Shown piece by piece: positions 1 to 7,708 of a stretch of DNA of 15,145 bases. The stretch covers positions 684-15,828 of the forward strand of contig JADFYA010000031.1 of assembly GCA_015233285.1 (NCBI GenBank), written 5' to 3'. This DNA comes from Deltaproteobacteria bacterium (lineage in GTDB: Bacteria; Desulfobacterota; JADFXK01). Numbering within the stretch: position 1 is the first letter of the stretch; each line of letters starts with the position of its first letter. The notes under the pieces were generated by a model. The model did not search any database and was not told the DNA's origin. It saw nothing but the letters and a program-made list of their open reading frames with translations. The translations under genes and the position numbers were made by a program.

Positions 1-189
1 GATGCCTTCTTCCCTGGCGATCCGGGCATTCTCGATCAATTGATCCAGGATATCCCGGCCGACGGGAGAGGTTTCTTTTTCCTTGTAGCGGACAAAGGCA
101 TCCAGGGTGTCCTGCCCCAATTCTCGATTGGCTTTAATGGACAAGTCTTTGACCGCGTTACGAATAGCCGTAACAGATATTTCTTTCAT
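1..189 (-). CDS. Fumarate hydratase class I, alpha subunit, N-terminal part (cut by left edge)
   Basis: The reverse strand reads from an ATG at 187-189 to the window edge without a stop, giving 63 residues that begin MKEISVTAIRNAV. The pattern of a short N-terminal helix, an EANxxL-like segment (here KANRELGQD), then a helix with E-x-SPVGRDILDQLIENARIAREE matches the start of the Fe-S dependent tartrate/fumarate hydro-lyase alpha family. In that family the two-subunit enzyme interconverts fumarate and malate in the cytoplasm using a [4Fe-4S] cluster. The cluster cysteines lie further downstream, outside the window. The partner beta subunit would be expected just beyond the left edge. The ribosome binding site is weak (GGA about 9 nt upstream). 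It could instead be the tartrate dehydratase paralogue; the N-terminus alone cannot separate the two. Confidence 0.8.
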   Translation of the reverse strand, partial: MKEISVTAIRNAVKDLSIKANRELGQDTLDAFVRYKEKETSPVGRDILDQLIENARIAREEGI

Positions 190-273
190 GAGTTAAATCC
201 GCACCTGGTCTGACATAAAGGCTGGAAGGCCAAATTATGGCGTTTTCAATTGTCGGGGACGCTGAGGGTGGAG

Positions 274-302
274 ACTATACGAATTCAGTATGATTTTGTT
301 AT
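274..302 (-). promoter_or_regulatory. Possible sigma70-like promoter for the fumarase gene
   Basis: On the minus strand ATAACA (297-302) and TATAGT (274-279) are separated by 17 bases. The -10 element matches consensus at 5 of 6 positions and the -35 at 4 of 6. It sits about 85 bases before the fumarase start. It is a motif match only. Confidence 0.25.
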
Positions 303-381
303 ATGCCCCTGATACCTGATTGTCAATAGATTTTGTATTTTTTTTGGTCTCCGCGCCTATCCGTCTCCACCGATAAAAATC

Positions 382-401
382 GAAGATATCGTGACATCTT
401 C
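382..401. promoter_or_regulatory. Inverted repeat upstream of the toxin-antitoxin promoter
   Basis: GAAGAT and ATCTTC arms (6 bp each) flank an 8-base centre. It lies about 35 bases upstream of the putative -35 element of the toxin-antitoxin pair. XRE-type antitoxins repress their own promoters through palindromes, so this could be an operator, but a 6-bp repeat may also be chance. Confidence 0.25.
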
Positions 402-428
402 AATCGACCCGAAGTCCAATCAGGAAAT

Positions 429-466
429 AAGTTAACTTGATTTTTTCTTGACTATTTTCCCATAAT
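429..466 (+). promoter_or_regulatory. Putative promoter and operator of the toxin-antitoxin operon
   Basis: A perfect 10-bp palindrome AAGTTAACTT (429-438) overlaps the first bases of a -35-like TTGATT (437-442). CATAAT (461-466, 5 of 6 to consensus) follows after an 18-base spacer. An alternative reading is TTGACT (448-453) with TAAAAC (470-475). Either would start transcription only about 0-10 bases before the toxin ATG, so the message would have a very short or absent leader, consistent with no clear Shine-Dalgarno before the toxin. The palindrome overlapping the -35 is a sensible site for repression by the antitoxin. This is inferred from motifs. Confidence 0.4.
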
Positions 467-482
467 AGATAAAACTGTGGTT

Positions 483-761
483 ATGAAATGGACGGTGCAT
501 ATTCATCAAAGAGCCGGCAAAAGCATTGATATGTTGACCTCCCGGATAAGACTCAAGCTGGCAGCGCTCATCAACGACATAGAGACTCAAGGCCCGATGT
601 GCGGCCACTGGCCTAACTACGGCCATCTCGGTCATAATAAGTACCATTGCCATTTAAAAAAAGGAAAACCTACCTACATTGCTGTTTGGAGAATGTCATC
701 CAGAGAAAATAGAATAGTGGAGGTGGTATATGTTGGAACCCACGAAAAAGCACCATATTGA
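483..761 (+). CDS. RelE/HigB-like type II toxin
   Basis: A 92-residue protein from the ATG at 483; a GTG two codons upstream (477) is the alternative start. It is small and basic and has the late beta strands of the RelE/ParE fold: GHNKYHCHLKKGKPTYIAVW, then IVEVVYVGTHEKAPY at the C-terminus. The HCHLKKG and GTHEKAPY blocks match a RelE-like subfamily encoded ahead of HTH antitoxins. Members of the superfamily usually act as ribosome-dependent mRNA interferases, but ParE-type members poison gyrase, so the target is not certain. The gene overlaps the downstream HTH gene by 32 bases. The toxin-first order is that of higBA-type modules. No Shine-Dalgarno is obvious; the leader may be extremely short. 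Confidence 0.8.
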   Translation: MKWTVHIHQRAGKSIDMLTSRIRLKLAALINDIETQGPMCGHWPNYGHLGHNKYHCHLKKGKPTYIAVWRMSSRENRIVEVVYVGTHEKAPY

Positions 762-1098
762 AGACCCGGTTGGGCTCAAATTTATTGGCCCACCCGATAA
801 AAAAAGCGAAGCCATTAATCTTATGAAGTCGTTAGGATTCCAATATGACACCGAACCTGATTCGATCCCCTGGCGGGAATGTTTCCCGGAAATTACCGAC
901 CAAAACCTGCCCGGAAAAGTGCTGGCCGGGATGCGCTACCGGGAGGAGCTAACTCAAGCCCGGTTGTCCAGTATGACCGGACTTTCGAGGCGACATATCT
1001 CCGAAATGGAAAACGGCAAACGGCCGATAGACAAGGAAACAGCCAGGAAGTTAGCCAAAGCCCTCCGGACCAGTTATAAGAACTTCATTACCACATGA
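730..1098 (+). CDS. XRE-family antitoxin (HigA-like)
   Basis: A 122-residue protein whose C-terminal half is a Cro/CI-type helix-turn-helix: about residues 60-115, with REELTQARLSSMTGLSRRHI and the typical SEMENGKRPIDKETARKLAKAL. The N-terminal ~55 residues contain a SIPWRECFPE segment common in antitoxins paired with this RelE subfamily, and probably mask the toxin. The start ATG at 730 is preceded by a good GGAGG (719-723) inside the toxin gene, so translation is independent as well as coupled through the 32-base overlap. Such proteins bind the operon operator and repress it, more strongly as a toxin-antitoxin complex. No partner genes follow. Confidence 0.82.
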   Translation: MLEPTKKHHIEDPVGLKFIGPPDKKSEAINLMKSLGFQYDTEPDSIPWRECFPEITDQNLPGKVLAGMRYREELTQARLSSMTGLSRRHISEMENGKRPIDKETARKLAKALRTSYKNFITT

Positions 1099-1138
1099 GT
1101 CTTATTCTTATCGGGGATAGTTAGACGTCTTACCTTAA

Positions 1139-1179
1139 ATCAGGCAGTCACATACCGAAAACCGGCAGCGGAGCCTGAT
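1139..1179. terminator. Inverted repeat between convergent genes, possible weak bidirectional terminator
   Basis: ATCAGGC (1139-1145) and GCCTGAT (1173-1179) form a 7-bp stem with a 27-base loop, between the antitoxin stop and the nitroreductase stop. There is no strong T-run on either strand (only TTTAAGG follows on the minus strand). Placement between convergent genes is the main argument. Confidence 0.25.
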
Positions 1180-1213
1180 CACCTGCCCGTCGGAAATTCC
1201 TATAAGGCACAGG

Positions 1214-1879
1214 CTAGTCGATGGACCATCTGATCACCTGGCCGGCGGGTTCACGGCTGGAGCGGAAGCGATTGGCCGGCGCCTCGGCCGCCTCGTACCC
1301 CAAAGCCACCGCCATGACTATCCGGTGATCCTCAGGAATAGGCAGAAAGGCTCTGACCACCTCCGGATAACGGCATAATGCAGCTAAAATACAACTGCTT
1401 ACACCCCGTGACTGGGCCAAAAGACAAATCGTCTGAAGTAAGGCGCCGCAATCCATGATTGAATAATGCCCCAGATCTTGATGCACGCCCACATAGACGA
1501 AAACCGGGGCGCCGAACCCCTGGAACATATTCACATAATGAGCCTGCCGCTGATCTGCGTCATCTCTCGCTACGCCCATGGCTCCAAACAGATCTTTGGC
1601 CACGTTCATATACCGCCGGGTGTGTTCCTCAGGCCAGGTCTCCGGCATTTTCAAATCCGGACACTTCGGCTCGTCCCCCAGGAGCTTGGCCGCCAGTCCG
1701 GTTCGAATCTGATCAGCTGTTTTCCCGCCGGCCACATATATTTCCCACGGCTGGGTATTACCCCACGAGGGGGTCCATAGAGCAGTCTCCAAAATATCCT
1801 TCAGGACCGATGCGGGAATCTGATCGGGCTTAAAACCACGAGTGCTTTTTCTCATTCCGACCGCGTCAAAAACATCCAT
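1214..1879 (-). CDS. Nitroreductase family FMN-dependent oxidoreductase
   Basis: A 221-residue protein with the nitroreductase signature: RKSTRGF (10-16), the PSWGNTQPWE loop (37-46), a central CGALLQTICLLAQSRG helix, and a C-terminal GYEAAEAPANRFRSSR. These form the FMN pocket and phosphate contacts in this family, which works as a homodimer reducing nitro groups, quinones or flavins with NAD(P)H. The substrate cannot be told from sequence. The start ATG (1877-1879) has GGGAGAGG a few bases upstream. It lies 12 nt after the stop of the DUF6125-like gene, so the two are almost certainly co-transcribed. The length is normal and nothing is broken. Confidence 0.88.
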   Translation of the reverse strand: MDVFDAVGMRKSTRGFKPDQIPASVLKDILETALWTPSWGNTQPWEIYVAGGKTADQIRTGLAAKLLGDEPKCPDLKMPETWPEEHTRRYMNVAKDLFGAMGVARDDADQRQAHYVNMFQGFGAPVFVYVGVHQDLGHYSIMDCGALLQTICLLAQSRGVSSCILAALCRYPEVVRAFLPIPEDHRIVMAVALGYEAAEAPANRFRSSREPAGQVIRWSID

Positions 1880-1891
1880 AACCCTCTCCCA

Positions 1892-2641
1892 TTATTCTTC
1901 CTCCAGAAAAAAACGCCAGGCGCAAAACCACTCAGCCGGGTGATCATCGGGTGGGCAACCCAGGCATTCGGTTTTGATCCTGGGGTCGATGGACTCGGCA
2001 AAACTCGGATATTCGGCCATTCCACCGGACTTACAGGGGTAATCATCCAGCCCCTTCCGTTTCCTAGCCGCCTGAACCCGGCAATTATTCATCTGAAATA
2101 CGAAACTATTATCCGTCTCCTCGGATACCGATTGGTGGTTAATGGTGGCGTAAAGACGAAACTTCAGGGCCTCCTTTAATCCTTCCAGGCCGGGCCGGTC
2201 CGGTAAGTCGAGAAATCGTTTGATAGACCAGGCTTCAAAAGGAGAGAAACGCGCCCAACAGGAATCGTTGCACCGTTTAGCATCAAACATTCCTCTGGAA
2301 AATTCCACCGCCTGAAACCAGATACCGTCGTTGGCCAGCCAGTTGGCTGCGGCGCCTTCCTTCAAGGCCAGCAGAGTCTCTTCCGGCAGATCAAGCAAAG
2401 GCTGGGGCAGGCCGTCCTTCATTTCAAAGCCTAATATCTTAGCCATCCGGTTCAGTTGGATTTGAAAGCTTCGGTCGTAAACGTCATTAAGAATGTCCAT
2501 GGCCTTTTCCCGCCCTAACTGGCGCCACAGCTCGGCCATCCACATGGCGTGATGGATCATGGTCCGATGAAAAAAATCGATGATCAGCCGGGCAGTATCT
2601 TGCCGGCTCAACCCTTCGGGAAAGCTGATGTCTTGAGTCAT
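1892..2641 (-). CDS. Cysteine-rich conserved hypothetical protein (DUF6125-like)
   Basis: A 249-residue soluble protein without a signal peptide or membrane segment. The N-terminal part is helical (IDFFHRTMIHHAMWMAELWR, then QLGREKAM). The C-terminal half has seven cysteines: 124, 128, 187, 203, 226, 229 and 240, including CNDSC, NNCRVQ, ECLGC and a final FCAWRF. From memory this resembles the DUF6125 family of anaerobic deltaproteobacteria and, more distantly, ATC-hydrolase-like proteins; I could not confirm it by search. The cysteine spacing suggests metal or Fe-S binding or redox chemistry. It precedes the nitroreductase by 12 nt, implying a shared pathway or electron transfer. AAAGGA (2651-2656) lies about 9 nt before the start. 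The function is unknown. Confidence 0.65.
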   Translation of the reverse strand: MTQDISFPEGLSRQDTARLIIDFFHRTMIHHAMWMAELWRQLGREKAMDILNDVYDRSFQIQLNRMAKILGFEMKDGLPQPLLDLPEETLLALKEGAAANWLANDGIWFQAVEFSRGMFDAKRCNDSCWARFSPFEAWSIKRFLDLPDRPGLEGLKEALKFRLYATINHQSVSEETDNSFVFQMNNCRVQAARKRKGLDDYPCKSGGMAEYPSFAESIDPRIKTECLGCPPDDHPAEWFCAWRFFLEEE

Positions 2642-2720
2642 CGTTTATCGTCCTTTCTTAAATCTAAGCCTCGGTCGGCCAAAGTTCAACACATGATAGC
2701 AAGCGTTTGTGGGTTTCGTC

Positions 2721-2760
2721 CATCTGCGTTCATCCGGGCTATCTACGGATTGATCTCTGC
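2721..2760. repeat. Degenerate ~10-bp tandem pattern in intergenic DNA
   Basis: CATCTGCGTT (2721-2730), CATCCGGGCT (2731-2740) and TATCTACGGA (2740-2749) are successive variants of a CATCTGCGG-like unit, followed by TTGATCTCTGCC. The motif resembles degenerate ATCTGCG/ATCCGCG phrases I recall from intergenic regions of several bacterial phyla. It lies between the TonB receptor stop and the DUF6125-like start. The rest of 2642-2838 shows no coding frame and no clear terminator. Confidence 0.35.
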
Positions 2761-2838
2761 CTCCTAATTAATAAACCTCGCCGACCGCAGGTTATGTCGA
2801 GCACAGGCGGAAACCTTCAATACTGGGGTTGATCCCGC

Positions 2839-4812
2839 TTAATCAAACAAGTAACTAACTTTAATATATAACTCCCGGTCACGACCGGGCACGAGGCTGC
2901 GGTAACCCCGGGTTTCATAAGAGGTGTTCAGTATATTATTCAGGTAAATTCCTGTCTTGAGATTCTTCATGCCTAAAGATTCTGAGGTTATGGCCAGGTC
3001 TCCTTTAAGATATGGAGCTAAGTCGTGATCATTGGATACGATATAGCTTGGGATATCTCGTCTGCCTACGTATAACCACCGGAGTTCTCCCGTAAGTTGA
3101 GAAGTGAGGCGGGCCTTTACTCCGAAATTGGCCAGACCTCCCGGAACGAGATTGACATTCTCTTCAATATAGTAATACAGCGGCGTTCCGGTGCTCCACG
3201 GTGGATGGGCCTTTAGTCCGCCGTCATCGAGTAAAGAAATATTGGTGAACAACTCCACCTTTTTCCAGGGCCAATAATTTAAGGATAATTCCGTCCCCTT
3301 GACTGAAACATTTTCCCGCACCAGGCTGTCGGGTGATTCATAGAGCTGCTCGACGTCATAATAAAACGGGTTTATCCGGACGGAGAACACGTCTGTCTTG
3401 GTATAACCCAACTCCAGGTCAAAGCTTTCCAGCCTCTCCGGGGTAACATTGGAGTCATAGGTGTATACCGTCAGGGCCGGGGTCCGGAATGACCTCCCAT
3501 AGAGCGCTTTAAAATGGAATCCGGCGCCGATTTGCCAGCTCAGGCCCAACCTGGGATTGAACACCCCGTCAAATTTGCTGTGTTTGTCGAAACGAACTCC
3601 TCCGGTCAATTCGATATCTTTGACTGGCTGATATTTATCCTGCATATAGATTGAGAAAAGATCTGAATCAAAGCCGGGATACAGACTCACACCGCGAAAT
3701 ACCGGAAAGTTGGGCAGGCTCAAATCAAAGGTAGTGTCTGAGCCTCTATTGTGCTTATAAGTCAAACCCAGGGAAGCAATATTCCGATCCAAACTAGTGA
3801 TGTCCAGCCGCGCTTCCGTCCCGTATTGAGAATTGTCCTGGTGCAGTAAATAGTAATCGGTTTGCTCCTTGTTCTCGAAATACTCCGCAAAACCGCGGAC
3901 GGTCAATTGGGCCGGCCCTAAGTCATTGGTGTACTGAGTTTGAAAGAAAGAAAACGGTGTCTGTCTGACTCCGCTATAAACTATTGGAAAAAATATAATC
4001 CCTCGATCGTTGAAGTGATTCTCAACGGAGGAAAACCGGCCGGACATCTCCAGATGATCTCCCAATTTCATCTTCATGTAAAACTCGCGAAAGACGTCGT
4101 CGGAATTACCTGTGGCCGATTGGGGAAAGCCTTCGGTGGAATTATAACTCCCGGAAATAAACAAATCGACGTTTTTCTCTTTATATCCAGAGGTCACACT
4201 GGTCAACCGGGTCGCTTGAGGCCCGGCCATGACACTCACCTCTGTGCCGTTCAGGTTGGCCCCATTTCTGGTGACCAGATTGATCACCCCGGAAAAGGCA
4301 TTGGCACCCCATAGGGCTGATCCGGGTCCCCGGACAATCTCGATCTTTTCGATGGTGGCCAGAGACAGGTCATAGCCGCGGGGATAGTTCTTGGCGGACG
4401 TATCATTGGCAAATGGTACACCGTCCATGATAACCAGAAATGAGTCTGGAATACCTCGAAGATAGATCCGATTCTTTCTTTCGTCCTGTTCGACGAAAAA
4501 GCCGGGGACGCGCTCTAGAACCTCAGCCAATGTTTTTAGCCCTGATTGCTCGATCTCTTTACGTCCGATAACGGTCACTGCGGCGGGAGCCTTTTCGGTC
4601 GGTTCAAGGAAACCTGAAGCAGCCGAGACCATATGAAGATGCTCTCCAATGAACATGACCTTTGTTTCACCTATCAGATCATCAATACCTTCAGTCCGGG
4701 AGCCCCCATTAGCCGTTCCCAGGCCGACTCCGATAAGGGCCATTCCCACTAGGATGATCACCGCATCCACAAAGGCGGCCCTAATTAGAGTATCTGATCT
4801 CCGGAGGAACAT
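2839..4812 (-). CDS. TonB-dependent outer-membrane receptor
   Basis: A 657-residue protein with a hydrophobic N-terminal export segment (about residues 11-33), a plug domain (about 72-182) containing APAAVTVIGRKEIEQSG, TLAEVLERVPGF, YLRGIPDSFLVIMDGVP and EIVRGPGSALWGANAFSGVI, and then a long beta-barrel of alternating polar/aromatic strands ending VSYLFD. Plug and barrel match ligand-gated TonB receptors (cobalamin, siderophore or other scarce ligands); the substrate is not evident. It is the last gene of the operon: its ATG is 14 nt after the response-regulator stop, and the stop TAA together with GGA forms its AAGGAA ribosome site about 10 nt upstream. Co-transcription with a sensor kinase and binding protein suggests its ligand is the one sensed. 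No canonical TonB box stands out between the signal and plug. Confidence 0.9.
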   Translation of the reverse strand: MFLRRSDTLIRAAFVDAVIILVGMALIGVGLGTANGGSRTEGIDDLIGETKVMFIGEHLHMVSAASGFLEPTEKAPAAVTVIGRKEIEQSGLKTLAEVLERVPGFFVEQDERKNRIYLRGIPDSFLVIMDGVPFANDTSAKNYPRGYDLSLATIEKIEIVRGPGSALWGANAFSGVINLVTRNGANLNGTEVSVMAGPQATRLTSVTSGYKEKNVDLFISGSYNSTEGFPQSATGNSDDVFREFYMKMKLGDHLEMSGRFSSVENHFNDRGIIFFPIVYSGVRQTPFSFFQTQYTNDLGPAQLTVRGFAEYFENKEQTDYYLLHQDNSQYGTEARLDITSLDRNIASLGLTYKHNRGSDTTFDLSLPNFPVFRGVSLYPGFDSDLFSIYMQDKYQPVKDIELTGGVRFDKHSKFDGVFNPRLGLSWQIGAGFHFKALYGRSFRTPALTVYTYDSNVTPERLESFDLELGYTKTDVFSVRINPFYYDVEQLYESPDSLVRENVSVKGTELSLNYWPWKKVELFTNISLLDDGGLKAHPPWSTGTPLYYYIEENVNLVPGGLANFGVKARLTSQLTGELRWLYVGRRDIPSYIVSNDHDLAPYLKGDLAITSESLGMKNLKTGIYLNNILNTSYETRGYRSLVPGRDRELYIKVSYLFD

Positions 4813-4826
4813 GAGTTTTCTATTCC

Positions 4827-6188
4827 TTATTTTAGGTTCTTTAGTTTGATCCGAAATTTTCCCCGGCTCAAGCCCAACAGCTCAGCCGCCCGGGATTGGT
4901 TGTACATGCTCATCTTTAAGGCCTGCTCGATCAATCGCCTCTCAATTGCCTCTATATCAAGCCCCTCAGGGGGAATGGTCATGGTTTCCTCGGCCATCGC
5001 CGGGCGGCCGGGTTTGGATCTGTTTTGGATAAATGACAGCACCTTTTCGTCTATCCGCCCATCTGACGATAAAATCGCCGCCCGCTCAATGGCGTTTTCC
5101 AGTTCTCTCACATTACCGGGCCAGGTATGGTTGGTCAAGATGCGGCGCGATTCATCAGTCAAATATCCCTTAGGCCGAGCCTTGTCTTGGGTAAACTTCT
5201 TAACAAAATACTCAGCCAGCGGCACGATGTCCGCCGGTCGTTCCCGCAACGGGGGGATATTAATAGGGAACACATTTATCCTGTAGAACAGATCTTCGCG
5301 GAATTGCCCGGCCGCCACCATGTCGGTCAGATTCCTGTTTGTCGCGCAGACAACCCGAACATCAGCCCGCCGCGCTTTGGACCCGCCAACCCGTTCAAAT
5401 TCCTTTTCCTGAAGCACCCGCAAGACCTTAGCCTGGGCATTGGCGTCTAAGTCGCCAATCTCATCTAGAAAAATAGTTCCGCCCTGAGCCAACTCAAACT
5501 TACCCGGCTTAGTCTTGTCAGCCCCGGTAAAGGCCCCTTTCTCGTGGCCGAACAATTCACTCTCCACCAGGTTGGGGCTGATTGCAGCACAGTTGATGGC
5601 CAACAAGGGGCGATTGGCCCGGGGGCTGTTAAAATGGATGGCCTTGGCAATAAGTTCTTTGCCCACCCCGCTCTCACCCAGAATCAAGGCCGTGGTGTCG
5701 GCGCTTCTGGAAACCAGGGCGGCTTGTTTGAGGATTTCCAACATATTCTCTGAGTTAGCAATAATATTAGAAAAATCAGCCCCTTTGGCTAATTCGTCCT
5801 TCCATATCCGCCTTTCTTCCGCCAGCCTGGAAAAGGCCATGCCGCGCCGCACGGCCACCAACACCCTCTCCTCATCAAAGGGTTTGGTAATATAATCCAA
5901 GGCCCCGGCTTGCATCGCCGACACGGCTGAACTAACCGAACCAAAGGCCGTGATCATCACCACCGGCAAATCAGCGTCCTTAGCTTTGATAGCCTTAAGC
6001 AGTTCCATGCCATCCATCACCGGCATCTTGATATCGGTGACCACCAGGCCGATCTCACCCCGTTCCAGCTTTTGCAGCGCCTCGCGGCCATGCTCTGCCG
6101 TGTCCACCTCAAATCCATCCCCTTCCAGGATGATCTTGAGAATATGCCGCATCTTCTTTTCATCTTCGACCACCAGTACCTTGCTCAT
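4827..6188 (-). CDS. NtrC-family sigma54-dependent response regulator
   Basis: A 453-residue protein with three domains. The receiver domain (1-118) has acidic residues E8/D9, phospho-acceptor D52, T80 and K102. The AAA+ domain (about 140-370) has Walker A GESGVGKE (171-178), the sigma54-contact loop GAFTGA (218-223) and Walker B GGTIFLDEIGD (236-246). A C-terminal Fis-type helix-turn-helix ends RAAELLGLSRGKFRIKLKNL. All key residues are intact, so it should activate sigma54 promoters on phosphorylation. Its ATG overlaps the kinase stop as ATGA (6185-6188), giving translational coupling to its cognate kinase. I saw no sigma54 (-24/-12 GG/GC) site in the window's intergenic regions, so its targets are probably elsewhere. 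Confidence 0.95.
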   Translation of the reverse strand: MSKVLVVEDEKKMRHILKIILEGDGFEVDTAEHGREALQKLERGEIGLVVTDIKMPVMDGMELLKAIKAKDADLPVVMITAFGSVSSAVSAMQAGALDYITKPFDEERVLVAVRRGMAFSRLAEERRIWKDELAKGADFSNIIANSENMLEILKQAALVSRSADTTALILGESGVGKELIAKAIHFNSPRANRPLLAINCAAISPNLVESELFGHEKGAFTGADKTKPGKFELAQGGTIFLDEIGDLDANAQAKVLRVLQEKEFERVGGSKARRADVRVVCATNRNLTDMVAAGQFREDLFYRINVFPINIPPLRERPADIVPLAEYFVKKFTQDKARPKGYLTDESRRILTNHTWPGNVRELENAIERAAILSSDGRIDEKVLSFIQNRSKPGRPAMAEETMTIPPEGLDIEAIERRLIEQALKMSMYNQSRAAELLGLSRGKFRIKLKNLK

Positions 6189-7708
6189 AGGGACACCATT
6201 GTTTCCGGTTCAGGGATTACCTGATGGATGTCCTCCATCGCCTGACCATCTTCCTGATTATCAGCTAAGGGTAACCTCAAAATAAATTTGGCCCCATGGG
6301 GATAATTTTGAGCGACCTCAATAGTCCCTTTATGGTAATCAACTACCTTTCTGACCAGGGCCAATCCAAGACCTGCCCCCTTCTCTTTAGTGGTAAAAAA
6401 TGGATCGAAAATCTTCTCCGTCAACTCCGGCGACAACCCGGCCCCGGTGTCCGCAAACGAGATCGTGGCCTGACCGTCTTCATGAAACGCCTTTATGGTG
6501 ACCCGGCCCTTTTCTCCAGTAATGGCCTGGTAGGCATTATACATTAAATTCACCACGGCCTGGGTCAACGCCCCCCGGTCACCCATGACCAGGCAGGGCT
6601 CGTCTTCTGCCTCTACATTCAGGTCAATAGTCCGGCCTTCTTCCGTCACAGGAAAAACCATCGAGGCGACCTGGTCCAGTACAAAGTTCAGGTCCACCGG
6701 CTTCCATTCCTTCGGGCCGGGGCGAGAAAAAGCCAAGAATTCTTCGACCATATGGTTCAGCCTTTTAACCTCGTCCGTGATGTATTCAGCCATGGTCAGG
6801 CGCAACGGAGCATCTTCCTTATGTTTCAACAGGATACCCAGAGAACCGTGAATAATGCCCAGGGAATTTTTCAGCTCGTGGGCGATGACCGAGGAAAAGC
6901 GGCCCAATTCAGCCATTTTCTCTTTTTCCATCAACCGCTGGTACGTCTCCCGGAGTTCCCTTTCTTTCATGATCAAGGCATCAACCATCCGGTTAAAAGA
7001 CATGGTCAGCCGACCCACTTCGTCCCGACTGGAGACATTCAGACTGCTAATCCAGTGGCCATCAGCGATTTCAGAAGTGGCCCGGGCCAGCCTGACGACC
7101 GGTCTGAGCATCAATCTAGCCACCCAAAAAGCCGCCAGGCCAAAAATAACCCCCACCGAAGCCGCCAGATATAGAATTTTGAGTCGGAGGCGACTTAACG
7201 CGTCCAAGACCTCAGCCTTGGAAAAGGTCACAGCAACGGATCCCAAAACTCTTGAAGAATTATGGGACGGATTATTCGCGGTGATGTTCCGGTCAGCGTT
7301 ATCGCCCTCAAAAAACAAATTTATTCTATCAGTTACCTCACCTTTGGTGGGTCGCATAGTCACCGAGCGAACAATTATTCTTCTTGGTTCCTGGGCCTTG
7401 GCAAAAGAGCCTTTTTGCTCCAGCAACACATCTCCCTGGTTGTCAAGGATCCGGACCTCAATGACATCTCCTTCCCGGGCCAAATTTTCAGCCAAAGGAG
7501 CAATCAGGGATTTGTTGCCGATTAACAACCCCAGTTCCGCATTCAAAGCCAGATTCGTCACTAATGCTTCACCTCTTTTTTCGAATTCAGCATTTAAGAC
7601 GGCTTCCGAATGATGCAGCACCAGGGCCGTATAAATGGCCGACAAGATCAAAGTCATCACGACTACCCCGAGCGATATTTTTATGGTTAGACTCAAGCCT
7701 TTAATCAT
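6185..7708 (-). CDS. Membrane sensor histidine kinase
   Basis: A 507-residue kinase. TM1 is about residues 8-31, a periplasmic sensor region about 32-175, TM2 about 178-199, and HAMP about 200-252 with LRPVVRLARATSEIADG. The dimerisation helix carries H277 in the motif SVIAHELKNSLG. The catalytic domain has the N-box around N387/N391, G1 DTGAG (420-424), the F-box FDPFFTTKEKG and G2 GAGLGLAL (444-451). The HELKN-type H-box is common in NtrC-partner kinases. The sensor region is about 145 residues, with VIEVRILDNQGDVL resembling a PAS/Cache-like core, but the fold is uncertain. It overlaps the binding-protein gene upstream by ATGA (7705-7708) and the regulator downstream by ATGA, so all three should be made in a fixed ratio. 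The binding protein may present ligand to its periplasmic domain (inference). Confidence 0.95.
   Translation of the reverse strand: MIKGLSLTIKISLGVVVMTLILSAIYTALVLHHSEAVLNAEFEKRGEALVTNLALNAELGLLIGNKSLIAPLAENLAREGDVIEVRILDNQGDVLLEQKGSFAKAQEPRRIIVRSVTMRPTKGEVTDRINLFFEGDNADRNITANNPSHNSSRVLGSVAVTFSKAEVLDALSRLRLKILYLAASVGVIFGLAAFWVARLMLRPVVRLARATSEIADGHWISSLNVSSRDEVGRLTMSFNRMVDALIMKERELRETYQRLMEKEKMAELGRFSSVIAHELKNSLGIIHGSLGILLKHKEDAPLRLTMAEYITDEVKRLNHMVEEFLAFSRPGPKEWKPVDLNFVLDQVASMVFPVTEEGRTIDLNVEAEDEPCLVMGDRGALTQAVVNLMYNAYQAITGEKGRVTIKAFHEDGQATISFADTGAGLSPELTEKIFDPFFTTKEKGAGLGLALVRKVVDYHKGTIEVAQNYPHGAKFILRLPLADNQEDGQAMEDIHQVIPEPETMVSL

Noticed and set aside
267..371. A 9-bp inverted repeat GGTGGAGAC / GTCTCCACC spanning ~100 bp
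   Set aside because: One 9-bp match in a 300-base interval is not far from chance, and no further symmetry flanks it.
2661..2689. TTGAAC-N17-TAGATT as a promoter for the DUF6125-like gene (minus strand)
   Set aside because: Only 4 of 6 matches per hexamer, and the implied start of transcription would fall inside the AAAGGA ribosome site.
6855..7613. A 252-codon plus-strand open frame
   Set aside because: It lies entirely antisense to the intact sensor kinase gene. Its residues are serine/arginine-rich with no recognisable motif, as expected from the complement of a real gene.
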